Source of the DNA: Streptomyces profundus
GTDB lineage: Bacteria > Actinomycetota > Actinomycetes > Streptomycetales > Streptomycetaceae
Direction: 5' to 3'
NCBI RefSeq assembly: GCF_020740535.1
Contig: NZ_CP082362.1
Coordinates: 744,001-808,000, forward strand
Length of the DNA: 64,000 bases
Part shown: positions 33,401-41,466 of the stretch, piece by piece
Layout: each line of letters begins with the position of its first letter
Position numbering within the stretch: the stretch's first letter is position 1
Translations under genes and position numbers: made by a program
The notes under the pieces: model-generated
Told to the model about the DNA's origin: nothing
Seen by the model: only the letters and a program-made list of their open reading frames with translations
Databases searched by the model: none

Positions 33401-34473
33401 GGGGTTCCTCCCACGGGGCTCGGGCGGCGGCGGGCGAGCAGCTGCCGCAGGGAGATCAGTCCGCCGGGCAGGAAGGCCACCACCACGATGAAGAGGCCGG
33501 CCTGGAAGTAGGTCCAGGCGGCGGGGAACTCCTCGGAGAGGGTGGTCTGGGCCCAGGCGACGGCGATGGCGCCGAGCGCCGCGCCCACCAGGCTGGCCCG
33601 GCCGCCGATGGCCGCGCCGATCAGGAACTGGATGGAGGGCACGATGCCGATCAGCGCGGGCGAGATGATCCCCACCGCGGGCACGAACAGCGCCCCGGCA
33701 AGGCCCGCCATGCCGGCCGAGACCACGTAGGCGACCAGCTTGACCAGCGCCGGGTCGTAGCCGAGGAAGCGCACCCGCTCCTCCGAGTCCCGCACGGCGA
33801 CCAGCAGTTCGCCGTAGCGGCTGAGGAACAGCTGGCGGGTGAGGAGCATCACGGCCAGCAGGGTGCCGGCGATGACGAAGTACACCATCCGGCGATTCAC
33901 GGGATCGTGCAGCGAGAAGCCGAAGAAGCCCTGGAAGTTGGTCAGCCCGTTGGTGCCTCCCGTGGTGGCCTGCTGGCCGATCAGCAGGATGGCGAACGCG
34001 GCGGCGAGCGCCTGGCTGAGGATGGCGAAGTAGGCGCCCTTGACCCGCCGCCGGAACACCAGGAAGCCGATCAGCGCGGCGACCGCCATGGGCACCAGGA
34101 ACACGGCGGCGATCGCCACCACAGGGGACCTGAACGGCTCCCACCACCACGGCAGTTGGTCGGTCGACCCGTAGAGCAGCATGAAGTCGGGCAGCTGGCC
34201 CGGGCCGGCGTCGGCCAGCTTGAGGTGCATCGCCATGACATAGCCGCCGAGGCCGAAGAACAGGCCCTGGCCCAGGGTGAGCATGCCGCCCCGCCCCCAC
34301 GCCAGGGAGATGCCCACGGCGACGAGGGCGAAGCAGAGGTAACGCGCCAGCTGTTCGAGGCGGAAGTCGGAGAGCGCGGCGGGCGCGACGGCGAACAGCA
34401 GCACCGCGCCGAGTGCGTAGCCGGCGGCCAGCCGCCAGCGGGAGGAGCGCCTCACCTTCGGGTTCTCGATCAT
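33397..34473 (-). CDS. urtC: Urea ABC transporter permease UrtC
   Basis: This 358-residue LivM-type permease has about ten hydrophobic segments. Diagnostic stretches are ALVAVGISLAWGRGGMLTLGQGLFFGLGGYVMAMHLKL (residues 50-87), TGGTNGLTNFQGFFGF and the cytoplasmic EAA-like LVAVRDSEERVRFLGYDPALVKLVAYVVSA (position 210-240). UrtC-specific features such as the GQGLFFGLGGY motif support urea rather than branched amino acids. The start ATG 34473 overlaps the urtB stop by four bases. The longer frame from 34518 is not needed. Confidence 0.95.
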   Translation of the reverse strand: MIENPKVRRSSRWRLAAGYALGAVLLFAVAPAALSDFRLEQLARYLCFALVAVGISLAWGRGGMLTLGQGLFFGLGGYVMAMHLKLADAGPGQLPDFMLLYGSTDQLPWWWEPFRSPVVAIAAVFLVPMAVAALIGFLVFRRRVKGAYFAILSQALAAAFAILLIGQQATTGGTNGLTNFQGFFGFSLHDPVNRRMVYFVIAGTLLAVMLLTRQLFLSRYGELLVAVRDSEERVRFLGYDPALVKLVAYVVSAGMAGLAGALFVPAVGIISPALIGIVPSIQFLIGAAIGGRASLVGAALGAIAVAWAQTTLSEEFPAAWTYFQAGLFIVVVAFLPGGLISLRQLLARRRPSPVGGTP

Positions 34474-35366
34474 GCCAGGCTCCGGGTGCGCAGGGTGTAG
34501 ATGCCTTGGGGACGCCACTGGAGGAAGGCGACGATGGCGACCAGCACGACGACGCGGGCGAGGCTCACGGTGGTGGAGTACTCCATCACCGCCTGGAGCA
34601 CGCCGAGCGCGAAGGCCGCGATGACCGCGCCGCGCAGCTGTCCGATGCCGCCGACCACGATCACCAGGAAGGCGTCGATGATGATGTTGGTGCCCATGGT
34701 GGGTCCGATGGGCCCCACCAGCGTCAGCGCGACGCCGGCCAGACCCGCGAGCCCCGAGCCGATGAAGAACGTGATCCGGTCCACCTGCCCGGTGGCGATC
34801 CCGGACGCCTCGGCCAGCTCGCGGTGTTGCACCACGGCCCGCATCCGCCGGCCCAGCGAGGTGAGCCGCAGCGTGAGGGTCAGCGCCAGCACGGCGGCCA
34901 GGGCCAGCGCCAGGATGAAGAGCCGGCTGTGGGCCAACGTCAGCGGGTGCTCACCGCCGATCAGCGTGATCCGCCCGCTGAGCCAACTCGGCGCCCGCGT
35001 GTGGACGTTCGGCGCGCCGAAGATGTCCCGGGCGAGCTGCTGCAACATCAGCGACACGCCCCAGGTGACCAGCAGCGTGTCCAGCGGCCGGGTGTAGAGG
35101 CGGCGGATCAGCAGCCACTCAAGCAGCACCCCCATGGCGCCGGCCACCAGGAAGGCGACCGGCAGGGCGAGCAGCAGCGAGGTGCCGGGGGCCTCGACGG
35201 ACTGTTGGACGACATAGACGGTGTAGGCGCCGGCCATGATGAACTCGCCGTGCGCCATGTTGATCACGCCCATCTGACCGAAGGTCAGGGACAGGCCCAG
35301 GGCGATCAGCAGCAGCACGGCGCCGATGCTGACGCCCGTGAAGGACTGGCTGAGGATGACGGTCAT
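34470..35366 (-). CDS. urtB: Urea ABC transporter permease UrtB
   Basis: This 298-residue LivH-type permease begins with a family-typical SIGAVLLLIALGLSLTFGQMGVINMAHGEFIMAGAY (residues 12-47) and has a cytoplasmic loop RRMRAVVQHRELAEASGIATGQVD and the closing ATPase-contact region. UrtB proteins often carry an extra N-terminal domain of about 200 residues; this actinobacterial version has the channel domain only. It starts 3 nt after the urtA stop, and its own stop overlaps urtC. Confidence 0.95.
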   Translation of the reverse strand: MTVILSQSFTGVSIGAVLLLIALGLSLTFGQMGVINMAHGEFIMAGAYTVYVVQQSVEAPGTSLLLALPVAFLVAGAMGVLLEWLLIRRLYTRPLDTLLVTWGVSLMLQQLARDIFGAPNVHTRAPSWLSGRITLIGGEHPLTLAHSRLFILALALAAVLALTLTLRLTSLGRRMRAVVQHRELAEASGIATGQVDRITFFIGSGLAGLAGVALTLVGPIGPTMGTNIIIDAFLVIVVGGIGQLRGAVIAAFALGVLQAVMEYSTTVSLARVVVLVAIVAFLQWRPQGIYTLRTRSLA

Positions 35367-35369
35367 GGG

Positions 35370-36617
35370 TCAGGACAGACCCTCGGCCCAGTCGTACTCG
35401 CGCAGGTAGGGGTCCGGCCTGATGGGCTCCTCGCTGCTCCACACCTCGGTGATCAGGCCGTCGGCGCCGATCTCGCCGATGCGGTTGGTCTTGAAGATGT
35501 GCTGGGTCTCGCCGTCCACCGTGACGGTGCCCTCGGGCGCCTCGAACGTGATCCCGTCGGCCGCCGCGCGGACGTCGGCCACCTCGAAGGAGCCGGCCTC
35601 CTCGACCATCGCGGCCCACAGGTGGACCGAGGTGTAGGCGGCCTCCATCGGATCGGAGGTCGGCCGGTCGGCGCCGTAGCGCTCCTGGTAGGCGGCGACG
35701 AACGCCTCGTTGGCCGCGCCCTCGGTGGTCTGGTAGTAGTTCCACGACGTCAGCTGGCCCGCCAGGTTCTCCGCGCCGATGCTGTTCACCTCCTCCTCGG
35801 CGATGGACACGGAGAGCACCGGCATGGTCTCGGCGGTCAGCCCGGTGGCGGCGTACTCGGAGAAGAAGGAGACGTTGCTGTCCCCGTTGAGCGTGTTGAA
35901 AACGGCGTCGGCGCCCGAGCGTTCGACCTTGTTGGCGATGGTGGAGAACTCGGTCGAGCCCAGCGGGGCGTAGTCCTCGCCGGATATCTCGATGCCGTGC
36001 TCCTCGGCGTAGGCGCGGATGATCCGGTTGGCGGTGCGCGGGAAGACGTAGTCGCTGCCCACCAGGTAGAGCGACTCCACGCCCTGCTCGACCAGGTAGT
36101 CCAGGGCCGGCACGATCTGCTGGTTGGTGGTGGCGCCGGTGTAGAAGATGTTGGGCGACTGCTCAAGGCCCTCGTACTGCACGGGGTAGAACAGCAGCGA
36201 GCCGTTCTGCTCGAAGACCGGCAGCACGGCCTTGCGGCTGGCCGAGGTCCAGCAGCCGAACACGGCGGCCACCTGGTCCTGTTGGATCAGCTTCTCGGAC
36301 TTCTCGGCGAAGGTCGGCCAGTCGGAGGCGCCGTCCTCGCTGATCGGCTCGATCTGCTTGCCCAGCACACCGCCGTCGGCGTTGATCTCCTCGATGGCGA
36401 GCAGGAGCGCGTCCCGGACCGTCACCTCGCTGATGGCCATGGTGCCGGAGAGGGAGTTGAGCAGGCCCACCTTGATGGTGTCCCCCGAGGTGTCGACGGT
36501 GGCGGCGGCGTTCTCGGTCTCCTCGCCCGTCCTGGCTCCGCAGGCGGTCAACGCGAGGGCGGTCACACTCGCGACGGCGATCGCGGCCAGGTGGCGTACC
36601 CGGGCAATGGGGGGCAT
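35370..36617 (-). CDS. urtA: Urea ABC transporter substrate-binding lipoprotein UrtA
   Basis: This is a 415-residue periplasmic-binding-type lipoprotein with signal peptide and lipobox Cys26 ([12 protein letters not shown]). The mature protein starts with [19 protein letters not shown] and contains the UrtA-diagnostic [45 protein letters not shown] and [15 protein letters not shown]. It captures urea or short amides outside the cell for UrtBCDE. AAGGAGG stands 5 nt before the ATG. Upstream lies a 20-bp perfect palindrome and the AmiC-like sensor gene. Confidence 0.95.
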   Translation of the reverse strand: MPPIARVRHLAAIAVASVTALALTACGARTGEETENAAATVDTSGDTIKVGLLNSLSGTMAISEVTVRDALLLAIEEINADGGVLGKQIEPISEDGASDWPTFAEKSEKLIQQDQVAAVFGCWTSASRKAVLPVFEQNGSLLFYPVQYEGLEQSPNIFYTGATTNQQIVPALDYLVEQGVESLYLVGSDYVFPRTANRIIRAYAEEHGIEISGEDYAPLGSTEFSTIANKVERSGADAVFNTLNGDSNVSFFSEYAATGLTAETMPVLSVSIAEEEVNSIGAENLAGQLTSWNYYQTTEGAANEAFVAAYQERYGADRPTSDPMEAAYTSVHLWAAMVEEAGSFEVADVRAAADGITFEAPEGTVTVDGETQHIFKTNRIGEIGADGLITEVWSSEEPIRPDPYLREYDWAEGLS

Positions 36618-36751
36618 CTCGTCCTCCTTGTCCCCTGCGACTGCGGGGAATGGTGCGGGGGTGCGGGGGAAAAAACGCCGGGCGACGCCGCCCGACGAGG
36701 GCACGCCACAGCTTCAAATCGCCTTGTTGCCCAGGAATTTCACGACCGTTA

Positions 36752-36771
36752 ATACTTCCGTTCGGAAGTAT
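36752..36771. promoter_or_regulatory. Perfect 20-bp palindrome upstream of urtA
   Basis: Arms ATACTTCCG and CGGAAGTAT with TT between lie 135 nt before the urtA start and 10 nt after the stop of the AmiC-like gene. It is AT-rich compared with the surroundings, which fits an operator of a dimeric regulator (for instance the divergent MarR protein) better than a terminator. Confidence 0.6.
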
Positions 36772-36780
36772 CACGGGCGG

Positions 36781-37869
36781 TCAGCTCCAGGCGTCCAGCT
36801 CGGCGGTGACCGCGAAGTCCAGGCCGTCCGCCTCCGCCAGATAGATGCGCTGGCGCACATGCCGTCCCCGCAGCCGCAGTTCGCCACGCGCCCCCTGGTA
36901 GCTCACCTGGGGCGCGACGCCCTCGATCGCCGGCACCGCGACCGAGCCGGCCCGGCCGACCAGCGCCGCCAGCAGCAGCACCCCCTCGTAGCACGACTCC
37001 CCGAGCGCGCTCGGCGCCGGCGCCTCGGGTCCGAACCTGGCCGTGTAACGCCCCTGGAAGTCCAGGGTGTCGGCGGTGGCCAGGGCGGCGAAGAAGCCGC
37101 CCGTCGCGCTCAGCCCCCTGGTGGCGTCCGGGCCGCTGGCCGCCAGCATGTTCTCGTCCATCAGCGTGCTCAGCCGCAGACTGCGCCGGTCGAGGCCGGC
37201 GGCGGCGAACGCCCGGTTGAACCGCACCGCGTCGCTGCCCACCAGCAGCATCAGGACGGCGTCCGCCTCGGCGCGCTCGACGCGGCGCAGCGCGGCGCCG
37301 AAGTCGTCGGTGCCCAACGGCAGGTAGTCGGCGCCGACGACCCGACCGCCGTCCTCTCTGGCGTAGCGCTCGGCGGCCCACGCGGTGCGCCGGGGCCAGA
37401 TGTAGTCGTTGCCGATCACATACCAGCGCCGCACCCGCAGTTCGGCGGCGAACAACCGCATCGCGGGACGCAGTTGGCCGTCCGGGGTCTCGCTGGTCAG
37501 AAAGACGCCGGCGGAGTTCTCCCCGCCCTCGTAGAGCGCCGTATACACATAGGGGACCCGATGGGCGATCCGGGGCGCCACCGCGCGCCGCACCGAGGAG
37601 ATGTGCCAGCCCGTCACCCCGTGCACGATCCCCGCCGCGACCAGCGCCGCCACCTCGTCCGCCACCCGCTGCGGCGGGCCTCCGCCGTCGACCAGGACCA
37701 GCCGCAGCGCGCGCCCCAACACGCCGCCGTCCGCGTTGACCTCGTCGGCGGCCAGCCGGGCGCACAGCTCGCAGGCGGGGCCGAAGATCCCGGCCGGCCC
37801 GCTCCTGGGCACCACCAGGGCGACGCCGAGCGCGTCCGTGTCGGGAGCCAGCCAGTCGCCGTGGGCCAT
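36781..37869 (-). CDS. Cytosolic amide-sensor protein, AmiC/FmdD-like
   Basis: This 362-residue protein has the UrtA/AmiC fold (FGPACELCARLAADEVNADGG, VTGWHISSVRRAVAPRI, YEGGENSAGVFLT, RRWYVIGNDYIWPRRTAW) but no signal peptide or lipobox, so it stays in the cytoplasm. In Pseudomonas AmiC is the ligand sensor that restrains the antiterminator AmiR. Here no AmiR-like ANTAR gene is adjacent. Instead a MarR gene is divergent and the urt transporter operon follows on the same strand after 163 nt. The start ATG 37869 has no good ribosome site; a CATGAT box 6 nt upstream allows a leaderless message. Sensor for urea or short amides is the likely role. Confidence 0.87.
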   Translation of the reverse strand: MAHGDWLAPDTDALGVALVVPRSGPAGIFGPACELCARLAADEVNADGGVLGRALRLVLVDGGGPPQRVADEVAALVAAGIVHGVTGWHISSVRRAVAPRIAHRVPYVYTALYEGGENSAGVFLTSETPDGQLRPAMRLFAAELRVRRWYVIGNDYIWPRRTAWAAERYAREDGGRVVGADYLPLGTDDFGAALRRVERAEADAVLMLLVGSDAVRFNRAFAAAGLDRRSLRLSTLMDENMLAASGPDATRGLSATGGFFAALATADTLDFQGRYTARFGPEAPAPSALGESCYEGVLLLAALVGRAGSVAVPAIEGVAPQVSYQGARGELRLRGRHVRQRIYLAEADGLDFAVTAELDAWS

Positions 37870-37983
37870 CCGCCCATCATGGCCCCGGGCGGCCGGGCCC
37901 GCCGGACGCTCCCAGCCAGCGAGACGACGCCGTCGCCGCCGGCGTTTGTACCATGGAGCCCAGGACAGCCCCCGAGGAGTGCG

Positions 37984-38454
37984 ATGCCTTCAACTCCCGC
38001 GCCCCGCCCGGACGATCCCGGCGGCGCCGGTGACGTCTCCTTCCTGCTCACCCGGGCGGAACGACTGGCGGCCCGCAGGCTGCGCGCGGCGCTGGACGAG
38101 ACGGGCTGCTCCGTGGACGCCTGGCGGGTGCTGGCCCTGCTGGCCGACGGCAGGGGCCATGGGATGACGGCCATCGCCGAGCGGACGCTGCTCCCGCCGC
38201 CCAGCCTGACCCGGCTGATGGACCAGCTGGTCGACGACGGTCTGGTGCACCGCCGGGTCGATCCGCTGGACCGGCGCCGGGTGTTGGCCGGGCTCACGCC
38301 GCACGGCATGGCCGTGCGCGCCGACCTGGCCCACCGGGTGCGGGCGCACTGGGCCACCCTGCCGGCGGACACGGACGACGCGCTGCTCGCCACGCTCCTC
38401 GACCGGCTGATCGCCCGCCTCGAACTGCCGGCTCCCGCACCGGCGGTCAGCTGA
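37984..38454 (+). CDS. MarR-family transcriptional regulator
   Basis: This 156-residue protein has a winged helix-turn-helix of MarR type (VDAWRVLALLADGRGHGMTAIAE, LPPPSLTRLMDQLVDDGLVHR by position 43-92, wing DRRRVLAGLT). GAGGAG stands 4 nt before the ATG, and a TACCAT box about 30 nt upstream may be its -10. It is divergent from the AmiC-like gene with 114 nt between starts, so it may regulate that gene, itself and the urt operon. No effector can be deduced. Confidence 0.88.
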   Translation: MPSTPAPRPDDPGGAGDVSFLLTRAERLAARRLRAALDETGCSVDAWRVLALLADGRGHGMTAIAERTLLPPPSLTRLMDQLVDDGLVHRRVDPLDRRRVLAGLTPHGMAVRADLAHRVRAHWATLPADTDDALLATLLDRLIARLELPAPAPAVS

Positions 38455-38572
38455 CGACCGCCCGGCGCGGGATCCGACCTGGGACGGCGGGAACGCCCAC
38501 GCCGCCCGACGACGTCGCACGGGCGCACGTTCCGCTGGACGACACGGCGGACACCGCCGTCGCCGAGACGCC

Positions 38573-38602
38573 GCCCGGCTGGGGGCGGCTCCCCGGCCGG
38601 GC
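38573..38602. terminator. GC-rich hairpin between MarR and XRE genes
   Basis: Arms GCCCGGC and GCCGGGC with further G/C pairing inside the loop, between convergent genes. Confidence 0.5.
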
Positions 38603-38625
38603 GTGGGGCGCTCTCCGCGCCCGGC

Positions 38626-39432
38626 TCACCGACCCGCGGCGAACTCCCGCAGCGCCCCGGCGGTGAAGTCGTCCAGCGGATAGAACAGCTCGATCGCCAG
38701 CTCCGACAGGGTCACGTCGGCGGGCGCGCCGAAGGTGGCCATGGTGCCGAAGAGGGACAGCTCGCCGCCCGGGGACCGCAGCCGCAGCGGCACCTGGACG
38801 GGCCCCGCCGGTGGTTTCGGCGACTCGCTCTCGCGGTGGCCGGCCGGCAGGGGGTAGCGGCTCACCTCCTCGTGCAGCGCGCGGAGTCGGGGATCGCCCG
38901 TGCCGTCCACCTGGCGCCGCAGATGTTCGAGGAAGAGCTCCCGCACCTGCCGGAGATTGGCCAGGCGGGCCGCGAGCCCCTCCGGATGGAGCGCCATCCG
39001 GAAGACGTTGGGCGCCGGCTCCAGGAGGTGCGGCGGAAGGCCGGCCGTCAGCACGGCCATGGCCCCGTTGCCGGCGACCACGTTCCAGTACCGGTCCAGG
39101 ACGACGGCCGGATAGGGCTCGTGCGCGGTCAGCATCTGGTCCAACGCGGCGCGGATCCGGACCATCTCGCGGTCGTCCAGCCGGCTCTCCCGGTAGGCCG
39201 GCGCGTAGTCGGCCGCCAGCAGCAGGGCGTTGCGCTCGCGCAGCGGTACGTCAAGCGCCACGGCCAGCCGCAGGACCATGGCGCGGCTGGGCCGGGACTT
39301 GCCCGTCTCCACACAGGAGAGATGCCGCGCCGAGGTCTCCGCCAGGAGCGAGAGCTCCAGCTGGCTGAGCTTCCTGCGCCGTCGCCACTCCCGTAGCAAC
39401 GCCCCCACCCGAGGCTCCCGTTCCTCGTCCAT
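38626..39432 (-). CDS. XRE-family regulator with MmyB-like ligand domain
   Basis: This is a 268-residue regulator. An N-terminal helix-turn-helix (VGALLREWRRRRKLSQLELSLLAETSARHLSCVETGKSRPS, residues 8-48 by position) is followed by the MmyB-like C-terminal domain (ALDQMLTAHEPYPAVVLDRYWNVVAGN by position 95-121; LLEPAPNVFRMALHPEGL), a PAS-like fold that may bind a fatty-acid or other hydrophobic ligand. The start ATG 39432 is supported by TACGCT exactly 6 nt upstream, a leaderless arrangement. Such regulators usually control an adjacent oxidoreductase gene, but none is adjacent here. Confidence 0.9.
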   Translation of the reverse strand: MDEEREPRVGALLREWRRRRKLSQLELSLLAETSARHLSCVETGKSRPSRAMVLRLAVALDVPLRERNALLLAADYAPAYRESRLDDREMVRIRAALDQMLTAHEPYPAVVLDRYWNVVAGNGAMAVLTAGLPPHLLEPAPNVFRMALHPEGLAARLANLRQVRELFLEHLRRQVDGTGDPRLRALHEEVSRYPLPAGHRESESPKPPAGPVQVPLRLRSPGGELSLFGTMATFGAPADVTLSELAIELFYPLDDFTAGALREFAAGR

Positions 39433-39438
39433 GACCGC

Positions 39439-39444
39439 AGCGTA
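39439..39444 (-). promoter_or_regulatory. -10 box for leaderless XRE transcript
   Basis: TACGCT on the minus strand, 6 nt before the ATG at 39432; no ribosome site. Confidence 0.45.
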
Positions 39445-39528
39445 GCCCGCGGGGCCGCCGCTTCCGCCCCCGGCGACGGCACCCGACTCCCGGCGGTCCA
39501 CCGTCGCCGCGCGGGGGCGTCGCCGCGC

Positions 39529-40710
39529 TCAGCCGGCCGCCGATGGCCGCGGCGCCGCCGGCGCTCCTGGCCAGCGGCTCAGGATCAGCTCGGCCGTCTC
39601 GTCGGCCGAGCGCGCGTCCGTGTCCACGACCAGCTCGCCGATCGAGGCGCGTGCCAACGCCTCGGCCTGCGCGCTCGCTTCGGCGGCGGCCCGCCGCAGC
39701 TCGGCGGCCGAGCGCCCGTTCAGCGGGTCCCCGGCCAGCACGGGCCCCTCCCCCGCTCCCCGGCGGGCGACGCGGTCGGCCAACCGCGCCGGCCCCGCTT
39801 CCAGTCGGCAGACGGTGAGCGGGGTGGTGGGGAGCGCCTCCCGGTAGGCGGTCACGCTCCTGGCGTCGCTCACCAGCCCGTTGACGACGAGGTGGCGGGC
39901 GCCCTGGGCGGCGCAGTTCCGCCACAGGGCCGCCAGGTTGCGCGCCTTGAAGCGGTGGTGTTCGGGGTCGTCCGGCGGCGTCGGCGAGAGAAACCCGATC
40001 TGCTCCAGGTCGAAGAACGCCACCGGGACTCCCGCCCGTTGGATCCGGGTGTACGTCTGCCAGCCGACGGTGGACTTGCCCACGCCGCGCGCCCCGGTGA
40101 TCCAGAGCATCGCGCCGCCGGCGCCGCGCGGCGCGGGCGGTGGCTCGGGCGGAGCGGCGGCGGCGCCGTGCGGCGACCACCGTTCCCTGACCCGCCGCAC
40201 CACGTCCTCGACGGACCGGCCGGTGGTCTCCACGACGAGGTCGGCGAACCCGCCGAGATCCAGGGTCTCCGCTTCCGCCAGGACCCGCGGCAGCTCGTGC
40301 ACGAGCACGCCTCGTCCGCGGAAGCGGCCGGCCAGCTCGTCGGCGTTCGCCCGCAGCCGGCACACCACCAGCGCTGTACCGGGCGCGCCGGGGCCGGCCA
40401 GCTCGGCACTCGGCACGCCGTGGACCGGGTCGACCACTCCGGAGACGATCAGGCAACTCGCCCCGGTCGCTGCGGCGTTGGCGGCGACCGCCGCCAGGTT
40501 CCTCGCCTTGAGACGGTGCCGGTCCCGGTCGTCGGGACGCTCGGGATGGATCATTCCCAGCTGGTCGATGTCGACATGGCCGGCGCTGATCCCCTCCGAG
40601 GCGAGTTGCCGGTACAGCTCCCAGCCGGTCGCGCTCTTGCCCACGCCGGGCGGCCCGCAGAGCCAGAGCACCGGAAAGGGGCGGGATGGCGACTGCCGTG
40701 CCACGGTCAT
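39529..40710 (-). CDS. Tandem P-loop NTPase, duplicated kinase-like domains
   Basis: This 393-residue protein is an internal duplication. Unit 1 (about residues 13-180) has Walker A CGPPGVGKSATGW, then HVDIDQLGMIHPERPDD and HRLKARNLAAV. Unit 2 (about 200-390) has GARGVGKSTVGW, FFDLEQIGFLSPTPPDD and HRFKARNLAAL in the same order and spacing. Each unit continues with a VCRL strand and a distal helix-rich region with a terminal V-D/E-T motif (LVVETTGRS and LVVDTDARS). The fold resembles small-molecule kinases (adenylylsulfate or shikimate kinase-like), but I do not recognise the substrate. The protein is soluble. Divergent from the Nudix-like gene. Confidence 0.82.
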   Translation of the reverse strand: MTVARQSPSRPFPVLWLCGPPGVGKSATGWELYRQLASEGISAGHVDIDQLGMIHPERPDDRDRHRLKARNLAAVAANAAATGASCLIVSGVVDPVHGVPSAELAGPGAPGTALVVCRLRANADELAGRFRGRGVLVHELPRVLAEAETLDLGGFADLVVETTGRSVEDVVRRVRERWSPHGAAAAPPEPPPAPRGAGGAMLWITGARGVGKSTVGWQTYTRIQRAGVPVAFFDLEQIGFLSPTPPDDPEHHRFKARNLAALWRNCAAQGARHLVVNGLVSDARSVTAYREALPTTPLTVCRLEAGPARLADRVARRGAGEGPVLAGDPLNGRSAAELRRAAAEASAQAEALARASIGELVVDTDARSADETAELILSRWPGAPAAPRPSAAG

Positions 40711-40789
40711 GACACCGGAGTATCGCCGCTCGCCCGGCCCGCGTCACACGCGTTTCCGGCGACCCGCTAGCGCGGAGTGCGATCCCCCT

Positions 40790-40804
40790 ACTACACAATG
40801 TAGT
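40790..40804. promoter_or_regulatory. Palindrome upstream of Nudix-like gene
   Basis: ACTACA-CAA-TGTAGT, in the 165-nt divergent region between the P-loop and Nudix-like genes. Its TGTAGTTGA edge matches the wrbA operator at 27755-27776. Confidence 0.5.
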
Positions 40805-40875
40805 TGAGCCCGATACTGAGCCCGGTAGTCCAGCACGGTAAACGTCTGTCTCCCACGGAATCGGAGAGATCACCC

Positions 40876-41337
40876 ATGCCCTTCCACCATGAGCTGCCGA
40901 TCCGCGTCAATGTCCTCTGCACCACGCACACCCTGCGTGTTCTCCTGATCCGGCGCCCCGGTGGCGGGGCCTGGGATCTGCCGGGCGGGGTGGTCCCGGC
41001 CGGCGGGTCGGTCGCGGAGACGGGCAGCGAGGTGCTGGCGTCCAGGACCGGGTACCGACGGGCGATCGACTCGGGGTTGGCCTTCAGCCTGGAGACGGAC
41101 GAGCGGGGCGCGGTGCGGGAGTTGAGCTATGTCCTGGACGGCGGGATCACGGACGGCATCCCCACCGAGGCGATCGATCTCAAGCCGGAGTGCCGGTGGG
41201 CGCCCATGGCGGAGTTACGCAAGCTCGCCCCGGTCGTCCAGTACGCCATCATCGCCTCGGGGCGCTCCGCCACGTTCCCGCTCCTGACCAACGGCGACTT
41301 CACGGTGCGGACGCCCAGCCGGCTCCACACGGCCTGA
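40876..41337 (+). CDS. Nudix-like protein with degenerate catalytic box and a TTA codon
   Basis: This 153-residue protein has the Nudix fold outline (LCTTHTLRVLLIRRPGGGAWDLPGGVVPAGGSVAETGSEV spans residues 12-55), but the Nudix box GX5EX7REUXEEXGU is broken: the first Glu is Gly, and the REUXEE core reads as an unrelated TGSEVLAS. Magnesium binding for pyrophosphate cleavage is therefore unlikely, and a binding or regulatory role is more plausible. CGGAGAGA lies 6 nt before the ATG. Codon 114 is TTA (41215-41217), one of only two TTA codons I noticed in the window, so translation may depend on the bldA tRNA. Confidence 0.75.
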   Translation: MPFHHELPIRVNVLCTTHTLRVLLIRRPGGGAWDLPGGVVPAGGSVAETGSEVLASRTGYRRAIDSGLAFSLETDERGAVRELSYVLDGGITDGIPTEAIDLKPECRWAPMAELRKLAPVVQYAIIASGRSATFPLLTNGDFTVRTPSRLHTA

Positions 41338-41379
41338 CCGGTGGCCGGCGCGCGACCGCCGGCACGGGGAGGGCCGGCA

Positions 41380-41410
41380 GGGTGGTCCGGTGCCGGGCAC
41401 CGGACCACCC
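41380..41410. terminator. Strong bidirectional terminator
   Basis: 13-bp perfect arms (GGGTGGTCCGGTG and complement) with a 5-nt loop, between the Nudix-like gene and the converging SGNH hydrolase gene. Confidence 0.75.
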
Positions 41411-41466
41411 AGGATCATTCGCGACCAGCGGTCGTTCAGATCCGGCCGAGAACTGATCTTTCAGGG

